A stretch of DNA of 64,000 bases from Kibdelosporangium aridum (GTDB taxonomy: Bacteria; Actinomycetota; Actinomycetes; Mycobacteriales; Pseudonocardiaceae): contig NZ_FWXV01000004.1 of assembly GCF_900176515.1 (NCBI RefSeq), forward strand, positions 62,001 through 126,000. The letters are read 5' to 3'. A program made the position numbers and the translations under genes. Every line of letters begins with the position of its first letter. Within the stretch, counting starts at the first letter, position 1. The notes below the pieces were generated by a model, which had not been told where the DNA came from, searched no databases, and saw only the letters and a program-made list of their open reading frames with translations. This document shows, in pieces, positions 25,225 through 33,547 of the stretch.

Positions 25225-25587
25225 GTGACGCTCTCTTGTCCAACGGGACAGCACGACAAGCACGACGTTTACGCCGCGCAGTGCCCGTGCCGAGGTGTGC
25301 TGGACCTATTGGCGAACAAGTGGGCCGCGCTGGCCATCGGCGCGATGGAGGAGGGGCCGCAGCGGTTCGGCGAACTGCAGCGCAGGCTTGAGGGTGTGAG
25401 CCCCAAGGTGCTCACCAGCACCCTGCGCAAGCTGGAAGAAGCCGGGTTCGTCGACCGGACGATCTACCCGGCGGTGCCGTTGCACGTCGAATACGCCCTC
25501 ACTGACCTCGGACGGAGCGTCGCGGAGCCGTTGGCCGCGCTGCGTTCATGGGTGGAGGACAACCTGCACCGGATCGCGTCCCTATAG
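25225..25587 (+). CDS. HxlR-family transcriptional regulator
   Basis: 120 residues, GTG start with AGGAGG 5 bp upstream. The winged helix is standard for the family: VLDLLANKWAALAIGAMEEG, then RFGELQRRLEGVSPKVLTST, then the wing with EAGFVDRTIYPAVPLHVEYALT. An N-terminal cysteine cluster (Cys5, Cys20, Cys22) could sense electrophiles or oxidants, as in related redox-responsive HxlR proteins. It probably controls the divergent oxidoreductase and, being only 9 bp ahead of it, the carboxylesterase. Confidence 0.93.
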   Translation: MTLSCPTGQHDKHDVYAAQCPCRGVLDLLANKWAALAIGAMEEGPQRFGELQRRLEGVSPKVLTSTLRKLEEAGFVDRTIYPAVPLHVEYALTDLGRSVAEPLAALRSWVEDNLHRIASL

Positions 25588-25596
25588 TGGGGACGC

Positions 25597-27018
25597 GTGG
25601 CCTTGGTGACGATCGAGCAGGGGCGGCTCAGCGGGCTGCAGGGCGAGGGATGTGTTGTCTGGCGCGGTATTCCGTATGCCGAGCCGCCGGTCGGCGAGTT
25701 GCGCTGGCGCGCGCCCAGACGCGCGCCGCGGTGGGATGGGACATGGCGTGCCACCGATTTCGGGCCGCAGGCTTTGCAACCGCAGGAGATCGGCGTCGCC
25801 GCGGCACCGTCCAGTGAGGATTGCCTGTACCTGAACGTGTGCGCACCGCAAGGCACGCCACCGCCGGGCGGATGGCCCGTGCTGTTCTGGTTGCACGGCG
25901 GGGGTTATCGGACCGGCAGCGGGATCCAGGCCGGTGAGGGCGAGGCGTTCGCTCGTGCCGGGATCGTGGTGGTGACGGTCAATTACCGCCTTGGCGCTCT
26001 GGGAATGACCTATTTGGCCGGTATCTTCGGTCCCGACGAACCGGATGCCGGCGTGTGCACCCTGCTCGACCAGATCGCGGCGCTGCGCTGGGTGCGTGCC
26101 AACATCGGGGCCTTCGGCGGAAACCCACAACGGATCACGGTTTACGGTGTTTCCGCGGGGGCCAAGAGCGTGGGCAACCTGATGGCCAGCCCGATGAGCC
26201 GGAACCTGTTCTCCCAGGCCATCATCAGCAGCGGCGGTGATCACGTCGCGACTCCCGAGCAGGGCACGCGGATCGCCCGGCGGCTGATCGACGAACTCGG
26301 TACCAAGGATCTGCGGTCCGTGCCCGCCGAGGACATCCTCGCCGCGCAGGAACGAATCCTCACGGGGATGGCGGCGGTGTGGCTATGGCGTCCGACAGTT
26401 CATCCGAACGTATTGCCCGCGACGCCGACATCGCTCATCGCGGCCGGTAGCGCCGCCGGGATCCGGCTGATGATCGGCCACAACGGCAACGAGGCGGCCA
26501 CGTTCTCGGCGTTTCTCGGCGAGGAGGCGATCGCGCCGGTCGACGACGTGCTCATCGAGATCTTCGGCAATACCAAGATCTTGGACACCTATCGGGACAC
26601 GCGCGGCGCTGACGCGGCGAAGATCGCCGTGATGAGCGACGAGCGCTACGGCATTCCCACTCAGCGGCTGGCCGACGCGCAGGCACCGCACAGCCGCGTC
26701 TACCGGTACCGCATCGACATCGCGCAACCGGGCGTCCCGCACTTCCTTGACGGGGCGCACGGGATGGAACTCGGGATGGTGTGGAACCCGCCCGCTCAGG
26801 CCTCGTTGCCGAGAGAGATCACGGCCGCGCAGATCCACGAGGCGTGGGTGAACTTCATCGAGGACGGCATCCCGTTGCCCAGTTGGCCGCCCTACGGCGA
26901 GACTCGGCCGGTACTGGTCTTCGACGAGGACCCGCACGTCGAGTTCGACCCGAACCGGCGGGAACGCCTGGCGTGGGGCGATGTTTCGTGGCAACCGGGT
27001 GCGTGGTTCCCGTTCTGA
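25597..27018 (+). CDS. Type-B carboxylesterase/lipase
   Basis: 473 residues, GTG start, no signal peptide, so intracellular. Family marks in order: FRGIPYAEPPVG-like WRGIPYAEPPVG at 22-33, the second signature SEDCLYLNV at 73-81, oxyanion hole HGGGY at 100-104, nucleophile Ser186 in GVSAGAK, acid Glu in GHNGNEAATF, and His in GAHGMELGMVW. It should hydrolyse esters of medium-sized alcohols or drugs. It follows the HxlR gene by 9 bp and is likely in the same operon, suggesting induction by a reactive or ester-bearing compound. Confidence 0.93.
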   Translation: MALVTIEQGRLSGLQGEGCVVWRGIPYAEPPVGELRWRAPRRAPRWDGTWRATDFGPQALQPQEIGVAAAPSSEDCLYLNVCAPQGTPPPGGWPVLFWLHGGGYRTGSGIQAGEGEAFARAGIVVVTVNYRLGALGMTYLAGIFGPDEPDAGVCTLLDQIAALRWVRANIGAFGGNPQRITVYGVSAGAKSVGNLMASPMSRNLFSQAIISSGGDHVATPEQGTRIARRLIDELGTKDLRSVPAEDILAAQERILTGMAAVWLWRPTVHPNVLPATPTSLIAAGSAAGIRLMIGHNGNEAATFSAFLGEEAIAPVDDVLIEIFGNTKILDTYRDTRGADAAKIAVMSDERYGIPTQRLADAQAPHSRVYRYRIDIAQPGVPHFLDGAHGMELGMVWNPPAQASLPREITAAQIHEAWVNFIEDGIPLPSWPPYGETRPVLVFDEDPHVEFDPNRRERLAWGDVSWQPGAWFPF

Positions 27019-27025
27019 CGACCTC

Positions 27026-27060
27026 TTGACTGGAAAAGTGGTCTGTGTCACTGTCAGCGC
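27026..27060 (+). promoter_or_regulatory. Promoter of the sugar-import operon with a DasR-box-like site
   Basis: TTGACT (27026-27031), 17 bp, CACTGT (27049-27054) is a plausible -35/-10 pair, placing transcription start at or next to the GTG at 27061: a leaderless message, consistent with no ribosome site there. Between them AGTGGTCTGTGTCACT (27037-27052) matches 12 of 16 positions of the Streptomyces DasR box AGTGGTCTAGACCACT as I recall it. Repressor binding would cover the -10. Confidence 0.55.
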
Positions 27061-28296
27061 GTGCGTTTACCAATTGGTCAACTGGTAGCTGTGGCCCTCC
27101 TGGCCGGCTGCGGCACATCCGCGCCCGCGGACAGCGGCCCGACCACGGTGGACGTCTGGCTGATGCGCGACAGCACCACGGACGACTTCACGGCCCGGTT
27201 CAAGGACGACTTCGAGAAGAACAACCCCGGTGTGCGGCTGAACATCCAGATCCAGGAGTGGGACGGCATCGGTCCCAAGGTGATCGCCGCGCTGGCCAGC
27301 AACGACGCCCCCGACGTGATCGAAGTGGGCAACACCCAGGTTGCCCAGTACGCCGCCAGTGGCGGCGTGGTCGACCTCTCGTCCAAAGTGGACGACCTTG
27401 GCGGCGCGGACTGGATCCCAGGGCTGCGTGATCCGGGCGCGATCGACGGCAAGCAGTTCGGGATCCCGTATTACGCGGCGAATCGCGTGGTGATCTACCG
27501 CAAGGACCTGTTCGAGCAGGCCGGTGTAAGCCCGCCGACCACTCGTGCCGAGTGGCTGGCAACGACCGAGAAGCTCAACCAAGGCGCGGTGCAGGGGATC
27601 TACCTGCCCGGGCAGATGTGGTACGCCCTGGCGGGCTTCATCTGGGACGAGGGTGGAGACCTCGCGGTGCGCGACGGTTCGGCCTGGAAGGGAGCGTTGG
27701 CCACGCCGCAGGCACTGGCCGGCGCGGACTTCTACCGGCGATTACAAGCGCTGGGCAAAGGGCCGAAGGACTCCGACGAGGCCAAGCCGCAGCAGTCCGA
27801 CGTGTTCGCCAACGGGCAGGTGGCGCAGCTGATCGCGGTTCCAGGAGCGGCCAAACTGATCACCAAGGCCAACCCGGCCCTGGCGGACAAGCTCGGGTTC
27901 TTCCCGATCCCGGGCAAGTCGGCCGACATGCCGGGCGCGGTGTTCACCGGCGGGTCGGACCTGATCATCCCGCTGGCCTCCGCACACCAGGATCAGGCTT
28001 ACCAAGTGGTCAAGTCGCTCACCGGACCGCAGTGGCAGACCGAGTTGGCCAAGACGATGAACTACGTGCCCAACCGGACCTCGCTGGCCAAGGCTTCGTC
28101 CGATCCCGGAGCGCAGGCGATGGCGCTGGGTGCGAGGAACGGCCACGGCACACCGAATTCGCCCAACTGGGCGGCAGTGGAGGCCCGCAACCCGATCAAG
28201 GACTACCTGACTGACATACTCACTGGAGCCGATCCGCTGACCGCGGCACGGGAGGCGGACGCGGTCATCACCGCGGCGCTGAACACCGGAAAATGA
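27061..28296 (+). CDS. ABC transporter sugar-binding lipoprotein, DasA-like
   Basis: 411 residues with a lipoprotein signal: hydrophobic VAVALLAGC with Cys17. The mature protein is a family-1 extracellular solute-binding protein with VDVWLMRDST, IQEWDGIGPKVIAALASNDAPDVIE and GNTQVAQY. These stretches are close to those I recall of DasA, the N,N'-diacetylchitobiose receptor of Streptomyces. It delivers its sugar to the two permeases encoded directly downstream with 4-nt overlaps. No ATPase gene is in the operon, as for DasABC, which uses the shared MsiK ATPase. The GH20 enzyme at the operon end supports an amino-sugar substrate. Confidence 0.9.
   Translation: MRLPIGQLVAVALLAGCGTSAPADSGPTTVDVWLMRDSTTDDFTARFKDDFEKNNPGVRLNIQIQEWDGIGPKVIAALASNDAPDVIEVGNTQVAQYAASGGVVDLSSKVDDLGGADWIPGLRDPGAIDGKQFGIPYYAANRVVIYRKDLFEQAGVSPPTTRAEWLATTEKLNQGAVQGIYLPGQMWYALAGFIWDEGGDLAVRDGSAWKGALATPQALAGADFYRRLQALGKGPKDSDEAKPQQSDVFANGQVAQLIAVPGAAKLITKANPALADKLGFFPIPGKSADMPGAVFTGGSDLIIPLASAHQDQAYQVVKSLTGPQWQTELAKTMNYVPNRTSLAKASSDPGAQAMALGARNGHGTPNSPNWAAVEARNPIKDYLTDILTGADPLTAAREADAVITAALNTGK
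27068..27087. promoter_or_regulatory. Second operator-like palindrome inside the start of the binding-protein gene
   Basis: TACCAATTGGTCAACTGGTA contains the perfect palindrome ACCAATTGGT and terminal TACCA/TGGTA arms. A related sequence, CCTGGTCAGTTATTGGTA, occurs on the minus strand at 32268-32285 beside the GntR gene; both share TGGTCA followed by TGGTA. A common regulator site is plausible. Confidence 0.4.
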
Positions 28297-29228
28297 CCGT
28301 CCTGCGGTCCCGGCCCGCACTCGAGGTTCCGCCAGTACCCCGAGCGCGGGCCACCCGGATCACCATCTGGCCGTACCTGCTGGTCGCGCCGACGATCGTG
28401 GCCGCCGCGTACCTGCTGATCTATCCGCTGCTGCGCAACGTCGTCATCTCGATGCAGCGCTTCGGTATCGGTGAGCTGATCAGGGGCGACGCGGATCTCG
28501 TGTGGTTCGCCAACTACGTCGAGATCCTCACCGACCCGCAGTTCTGGGCGGTGGTGCGGCGCACGGTCGCGTTCACGGTGGTCAACGTCGGGCCGATCAT
28601 GGTGTTGTCCACTGCGGTGGCGTTGCTGCTGACCGGCCTGGGCAGGTGGATGCGGCTGCTGGTGATGGGCGGCCTCGTGCTCACCTGGGCGATGCCGATC
28701 ATCGCCGCGACCACGGTGTTCCAGTGGCTGTTCGCCTCGCAGCTCGGCCTGGTCAACTGGGTGCTGGTGAGCTTGGGCTTCGAGCAGTTCGACGGGTACA
28801 CGTGGTTCGCCAGTGGCAGTGCCACGTTCGGGATCCTGGTCGCGCTGATCGTCTGGCAGTCCGTTCCGTTCGCAGCGTTGGTGCTGTATTCGGCGATGAC
28901 CACCGTCCCAGCCGAGCTCTATGAGTCGGCCAGGATCGACGGCGCGAGCGGGACGCGGATGTTCCGGTCGATCACGTTTCCCATCCTGCGGCCGATGTTC
29001 GGGCTCGTGCTGTGCCTCGAGGTGATCTGGGTCGTCAAGGCGTTCGTGCAGATCTGGGCGATCAGCCAGGGCGGGCCAGGTCAGGCGACCACAACGTTGC
29101 CGGTCTACGCGTTCCAGGTCGCGCAGGCGTTACACAAGTTCGACCTGGGCGCGGCCATCTCGATGGTGACCGTGTTGATGCTGACGGTCGTTCTGCTGGT
29201 GTACATCCGGACGGAGAAAGCCAGATGA
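28293..29228 (+). CDS. Sugar ABC transporter permease, MalF/DasB-type
   Basis: 311 residues starting within the stop of the binding protein (ATGA). Six membrane helices are visible, beginning with WPYLLVAPTIVAAAYLLIYPLL after a basic cytoplasmic N-terminus. The EAA loop reads YESARIDGASGTRMFRSITFPILRP near residues 210-235 and docks to the ATPase. It forms the channel with the next gene product. The N-terminal helix-plus-large-loop layout is typical of the MalF-like member of a pair. Confidence 0.94.
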   Translation: MTVLRSRPALEVPPVPRARATRITIWPYLLVAPTIVAAAYLLIYPLLRNVVISMQRFGIGELIRGDADLVWFANYVEILTDPQFWAVVRRTVAFTVVNVGPIMVLSTAVALLLTGLGRWMRLLVMGGLVLTWAMPIIAATTVFQWLFASQLGLVNWVLVSLGFEQFDGYTWFASGSATFGILVALIVWQSVPFAALVLYSAMTTVPAELYESARIDGASGTRMFRSITFPILRPMFGLVLCLEVIWVVKAFVQIWAISQGGPGQATTTLPVYAFQVAQALHKFDLGAAISMVTVLMLTVVLLVYIRTEKAR

Positions 29229-30031
29229 CCAAACGGCTTCTCGCATTGATCGTCTTCGCGGTGTCGGTGTTCCCGGTCTACTGGATGGTGCTCACGGCGT
29301 TCAAACCGACAAAAGAGATCCAGTCGGCCACACCGACTTTCTGGCCGTCGTTCACATTCGAACACTTCGTGACGGCCGTATCGGCCGCTGGGTTCTGGTC
29401 TTTCTGGCGCAACAGCTTGATGGTGGCCGTCGGTGGTGTCCTGTTGTCGCTTGTGGTGGCCTCGCTGGCGGCGTTCGCCGTGGCCAGGATGCGGTGGAGG
29501 GGCCGCAAGGCCTTCATCTTGATGGTCTTCGTCGCCCAGATGACGCCGTGGGAGGCGCTGCTGATCCCGATGTACGTGATCGCGCGCGACACCGACATGC
29601 TCGACAAACTGTCCATGCTGACGCTGATCTACTTCATGATCACGTTGCCGTTCACCATCGTCACCCTGCGCGGCTTCATCGAGGCGATTCCCGTCGAGCT
29701 CGAGGAAGCCGCACTGGTCGATGGCGCGAGCAGGGCGACGGCGTTCCGCAAGGTGCTTTTCCCTTTGCTGGCACCAGGTCTGTTGTCGACGTCGTTGTTC
29801 GGGTTCATCACGGCGTGGAACGAGTTCGCCTTCGCCAACCTGTTGATCATCAAAGACCTCGACGACCGGACACTGCCGGTCTGGTTGTCGAGCTTCAGCA
29901 GCACGTTCGGAACCGATTGGGGTGCGACCATGGCCGCGGCCACCTTGTTCATGCTGCCGGTACTGGTGATTTTCCTCGTCCTGCAAGGCCGGGTCACCGC
30001 TGGCATCACCGCTGGCGCGGTCAAGGGATGA
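29225..30031 (+). CDS. Sugar ABC transporter permease, MalG/DasC-type
   Basis: 268 residues from the ATG overlapping the previous stop; the longer frame from 29012 only reads back through the first permease. Six membrane helices, starting LLALIVFAVSVFPVYWMVLTAF. The EAA loop is ELEEAALVDGASRATAFRKV near residues 160-180, with the following PLLAPGL helix. It partners the preceding permease. The stop overlaps the hexosaminidase start, so all four genes of the operon are chained by 4-nt overlaps. Confidence 0.94.
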   Translation: MTKRLLALIVFAVSVFPVYWMVLTAFKPTKEIQSATPTFWPSFTFEHFVTAVSAAGFWSFWRNSLMVAVGGVLLSLVVASLAAFAVARMRWRGRKAFILMVFVAQMTPWEALLIPMYVIARDTDMLDKLSMLTLIYFMITLPFTIVTLRGFIEAIPVELEEAALVDGASRATAFRKVLFPLLAPGLLSTSLFGFITAWNEFAFANLLIIKDLDDRTLPVWLSSFSSTFGTDWGATMAAATLFMLPVLVIFLVLQGRVTAGITAGAVKG

Positions 30032-31536
30032 CGCCGATGCTGATCCCTCGTCCACATCGGATGATCACCAAGCCAGGGCACTTCACGCTGGACTCGAAGA
30101 CCGCCATCCGGGCGGGACAAGGCGCCGAGCTGGCCGTTGAGCTGCTGCGGGACCAGATCACCGAGACAGTCGGGCTTGCGCCAAGGATCACGCGTGACGG
30201 CACTGTCGCGCTGACCTTGGATTCCCGGCTGATCGGGATGGGCGAGGAAGGCTACTCGCTGACTGTCAGCCCGCAGGCGATTGTGCTCAGAGCTGCTCGC
30301 AACGCCGGTTTGCTGCACGGCATCCAGTCGTTGCGGCAGTTGATGATGACGGCCACCGGCCACCGGATCCCGTGTGTGGATATCAGCGACCAGCCGCGAT
30401 TTGCCTGGCGTGGGGCCATGATCGACGTGGCGCGGCACTTCATGCCGGTGAGCTTTCTGCACCGGTTCGTCGATCTGCTGGCATTGCACAAACTCAACGT
30501 GCTGCACCTGCACTTGACCGACGACCAGGGCTGGCGCATGCCGGTCCGTCGATACCCCGCTTTGACTGAGACAGGTGCGTGGCGTCCGGAGAGCATGATC
30601 GGCCCGGCCGGTAGCACGAGGTTTGACGGCACACCGCACGGCGGGGCGTACACCCGTCGTGAATTGCTTGACCTGGTTGGATATGCGGGCGAGCGGGGCG
30701 TGACGATCGTCCCGGAAATCGAGATGCCTGGGCATGCGATGGCGGCCCTGGCGGCGTATCCTGAGCTGGGGAACTTCCCGGACCGCGAAGTGGGCGTGTG
30801 GACCGGGTGGGGTGTGTCGGACGCGATCTTCGGCGTGCAGGAAGCGACGCTCGACTTCTGTCGTGAAGTGCTGTCCGAGGTGATGGAGATCTTCCCGTCA
30901 CCATGGATCCACATCGGCGGTGACGAATGCCCGACGGTCGAATGGGAGCGTAGTCCGGTTGCGCGGCAACGGATTACGTCCGAAGGACTGGCAGGGTCGA
31001 GCGAGTTGCGGGGCTGGTTTCTCGGTCAGATCAGCCGGTTTCTCGTGCGGCACGGCAGGCAGCCGGTGTGCTGGGACGACGGTGACCACAGTGGAAGCCT
31101 GCCTGCGGAAGCCATGGTGATGGCCTGGCGCGATGCCGAACACGGGCTGGCGGCGGCGCGGCGCGGGCACCAGGTCGTGATGACGCCGTGGCAGTCGACG
31201 TACCTGGACTATCCACAAAGCGCACATGGCGAGCCGCCAGGGCAACCCACCGGGATCGTCACGCTCGAAGACGTTTATCGACAGGAGGTTCAACCGTCTA
31301 CTTGGGATACTGAGTTGTCGAGCGCGGTCGTCGGTACGCAGGGGCAGCTGTGGACCGAGTTCGCGGCGACCGCCGAAGCCGTGGAGTACTTGGCATTTCC
31401 CAGGTTGTGCGCGCTGGCTGAGAATGCGTGGTCCGGTCAGTGGCCGGACTTCGCCGAACGGTTGGCACAACACGAAAGCAGGTTGAAGCAACTCGGCGTG
31501 AACTATCGGCCTAGCCTGAGGTATGATCGAACGTGA
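30028..31536 (+). CDS. Beta-N-acetylhexosaminidase, glycoside hydrolase family 20
   Basis: 502 residues from the ATG at 30028. An N-terminal GH20b-like domain (about 1-115) precedes the catalytic barrel with WRGAMIDVARHFMP and HKLNVLHLHLTDDQGWR. The catalytic pair is Asp299-Glu300 in HIGGDECPTVEW. Substrate-assisted hydrolysis would release GlcNAc from chitobiose or chito-oligomers. No signal peptide is present, so it acts in the cytoplasm on sugar brought in by the importer encoded just upstream, completing a chitobiose uptake-and-cleavage pathway. The 3' end overlaps the convergent GntR gene by 26 nt. Confidence 0.95.
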   Translation: MTPMLIPRPHRMITKPGHFTLDSKTAIRAGQGAELAVELLRDQITETVGLAPRITRDGTVALTLDSRLIGMGEEGYSLTVSPQAIVLRAARNAGLLHGIQSLRQLMMTATGHRIPCVDISDQPRFAWRGAMIDVARHFMPVSFLHRFVDLLALHKLNVLHLHLTDDQGWRMPVRRYPALTETGAWRPESMIGPAGSTRFDGTPHGGAYTRRELLDLVGYAGERGVTIVPEIEMPGHAMAALAAYPELGNFPDREVGVWTGWGVSDAIFGVQEATLDFCREVLSEVMEIFPSPWIHIGGDECPTVEWERSPVARQRITSEGLAGSSELRGWFLGQISRFLVRHGRQPVCWDDGDHSGSLPAEAMVMAWRDAEHGLAAARRGHQVVMTPWQSTYLDYPQSAHGEPPGQPTGIVTLEDVYRQEVQPSTWDTELSSAVVGTQGQLWTEFAATAEAVEYLAFPRLCALAENAWSGQWPDFAERLAQHESRLKQLGVNYRPSLRYDRT

Positions 31537-32221
31537 GGTGGGTGGTGATGCGGTACCGGTCCCCGCGATAGATCGACCGGGTGTACTCGATCACGCGATC
31601 GGTTGTGTCCCTTGTGGTGCGCTCGAAGAGCAAAGCCGGCGCGTGCAGTGGCACGCCGAGCAGCTGCGACTCCGCCGGATCGGTGACGGTGGGTTCGGTC
31701 GTCTGCACGGCTGTGCGCGCCACAACTTCATATCGGATGCGCAGGAGCTCGTACAGCGAGCCGGACTCGAAGTCGGCGGGGGCGATTTCCGGTACGAGTT
31801 CGGCCGGTAGCAGGATCCGCTCGATCGCCATCGGGCTGTCGTCGACGATCCGGATTCTGCTGACGTACAACAGTTCTGTGCTCGGTGAGACCTGGAGGCG
31901 CTGGCCGAGCCGGGCGCCGGCGACATGCGTGGTGAACTCGACGACGCGACTGAACCACGTGCCGTCCGCGGGTGGGGCGTTGAAGTCGCCGGTCGGCATC
32001 GGCGACAGTTCCTGGGAGATCTTGCGTGCGCCGGTGAACGTGCCACGGCCGTGCTCGCGGACCAGCAGGCCGTCCTTGGCCAGGTCGCTCATCGCGGCAC
32101 GCAATGTCGGCCGGGACACGCCCAGTTCTTCGCTGAGGTTCCGCTCGGACGGCAGCACCTCGCCCGGCTGCCGCGAGTTGATCAGCTGTCGCAGCCGTTC
32201 GCGCACCTCTGCCCGCTTCAC
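31511..32221 (-). CDS. GntR/HutC-family regulator with UTRA domain, DasR-like
   Basis: 236 residues from the GTG at 32221, preceded by AGAGGAG; the open frame extends 38 codons further without a ribosome site. The GntR winged helix occupies residues 1-70 (SERNLSEELGVSRPTLRAAM, then LAKDGLLVREHGRGTF). A UTRA ligand domain fills the rest, with VSRIRIVDDSPMAIERILLP. This is the domain order of DasR, which senses GlcN-6-P and represses chitin and GlcNAc genes. By position it should control the import-hexosaminidase operon with which it is convergent, and perhaps the divergent secreted enzyme. The ligand is inferred only. Confidence 0.9.
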   Translation of the reverse strand: MKRAEVRERLRQLINSRQPGEVLPSERNLSEELGVSRPTLRAAMSDLAKDGLLVREHGRGTFTGARKISQELSPMPTGDFNAPPADGTWFSRVVEFTTHVAGARLGQRLQVSPSTELLYVSRIRIVDDSPMAIERILLPAELVPEIAPADFESGSLYELLRIRYEVVARTAVQTTEPTVTDPAESQLLGVPLHAPALLFERTTRDTTDRVIEYTRSIYRGDRYRITTHLTFDHTSG

Positions 32222-32267
32222 CGGCACTCCTCTCGCCGTCCGCCCACCGGGAAAGGCTACCAACCTG

Positions 32268-32345
32268 TACCAATAACTGACCAGGCAACCCGCGTGCGAG
32301 CTGCGAAGAGACAGATAGTGTTTACCTCTTGACAACGCTGGTCAA
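32268..32345. promoter_or_regulatory. Regulatory region between the GntR gene and the secreted GH16-like gene
   Basis: A 195-bp divergent intergenic region. On the minus strand 32268-32285 reads CCTGGTCAGTTATTGGTA, similar to the site at 27068. On the plus strand TTGACAACGCTGGTCAA (32329-32345) is an inverted repeat, TTGAC-7-GTCAA, that includes a perfect TTGACA -35. It probably carries control of both genes; the exact promoters are not settled. Confidence 0.45.
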
Positions 32346-32416
32346 CAGGGGGAGTTTACCAGTTACGGCCGGCCGGCTTTCTTACGAGGCTCCCCCTGCG
32401 ACTCGAGGAAGAACCC

Positions 32417-33547
32417 ATGTCCGGATCAAGAATCACCGCGGTGGTCGTGGCTCTTCTCGCCACGTTCGCCCCCGCGACCGCGATGGCGTCGCCTGCGGCG
32501 AACGCTGCTTGCGGCGAGCTTTTCGACGACTTCCATTACGCGTCCCATACCGATCCGACCTTGGCAGCGCACGGCTGGTCCGCGCGTTCCAACGCCGGTG
32601 GTCCGGGCGTGCCCGGTGCGAGATGGGCGCCGGAGAACATCACGTTCCCGTCCGTCGACGGCGACAAGGCTGCGCAACTGGCGTCGTCGACCGACGGCAC
32701 GGCAAGCGGGACGAAACACACGGAGTTACTGCAGAACCAAATGCGGTTCTTCGAAGGCACGTACGCCGCTCGGATCAAGTTCGCCGACGCGCCGGTGAGT
32801 GGTGCCGACGGTGACCGCGTCAACCAGACGTTCTTCACCATCAGCCCGCTGCGGTACGACAACGACCCGCTGTACAGCGAACTGGACTTCGCCGAGTACC
32901 TGCCGAACGGCGGCTGGGGCGAACCGACCTGGCCGGTCAACTTCCACACTTCGTGGCACACCTACCAGCTTGAACCGTGGGTGTCGAAGAACAAGTACGA
33001 CAAGCAGGTCAGGAGCATGGCCGGGTGGCACACCGTGGTGGCCACCGTTTCGGGCGGGCATGTGAAGTACTATGTGGACGGTCAGCTGAACGGTGACCAC
33101 AGCACGATCTTCGTGGACGGCAAGGAACTCAGCGTCTACCCACGGCAGATGATGTCGCTGAACTTCAACCACTGGTTCATCGACCTCACCCAGCACAGCG
33201 GCGGGCTGAGCACGTACCACGAGCAGATCGACTGGGTGTACTACGCCAAGAACCGCGTCCTCACGCCCGCGGAAGCGGTCGCACAGGCCGGCACGTTCCG
33301 CGGCTCAGGCGTGCGGTTCAAGGATGATCTGGTCGGCAACTGCGGCACGCCGCCGCCGACCGACCCGCCACCACCCACCAACCCGCCTGACTGCACCAAC
33401 GCCCAGGCCTGGCAGTGGGCCACGGTGTACCTGGAGAACCAGCGGGTCAAGCACAACGGAAAGCTGTGGCGTGCCCGCTGGTGGACTCAGGGCTCCGAGC
33501 CAGGTGTGACCGCGCAGTGGGAGAACCTGGGTACGTGTTCGACCTAG
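32417..33547 (+). CDS. Secreted glycoside hydrolase, GH16-like, with C-terminal carbohydrate-binding module 5/12
   Basis: 376 residues with GAGGAAG upstream and a signal peptide ending near AMASPAANA. The catalytic domain carries ELDFAE at 155-160, matching the GH16 ExDxxE pattern with Glu155, Asp157 and Glu160, followed by strands with WPVNFHTSWHTYQLEPWV. A Pro/Thr linker (PPPTDPPPPTNPP) near 315-327 leads to a module of about 45 residues with AWQWATVYLENQRVKHNGKLW and ARWWTQGSEPG, typical of chitin-binding CBM5/12. GH16 enzymes act mainly on beta-glucans and galactans, so the chitin-type module suggests targeting to fungal walls or arthropod debris. It sits beside a DasR-like gene. Confidence 0.85.
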   Translation: MSGSRITAVVVALLATFAPATAMASPAANAACGELFDDFHYASHTDPTLAAHGWSARSNAGGPGVPGARWAPENITFPSVDGDKAAQLASSTDGTASGTKHTELLQNQMRFFEGTYAARIKFADAPVSGADGDRVNQTFFTISPLRYDNDPLYSELDFAEYLPNGGWGEPTWPVNFHTSWHTYQLEPWVSKNKYDKQVRSMAGWHTVVATVSGGHVKYYVDGQLNGDHSTIFVDGKELSVYPRQMMSLNFNHWFIDLTQHSGGLSTYHEQIDWVYYAKNRVLTPAEAVAQAGTFRGSGVRFKDDLVGNCGTPPPTDPPPPTNPPDCTNAQAWQWATVYLENQRVKHNGKLWRARWWTQGSEPGVTAQWENLGTCST

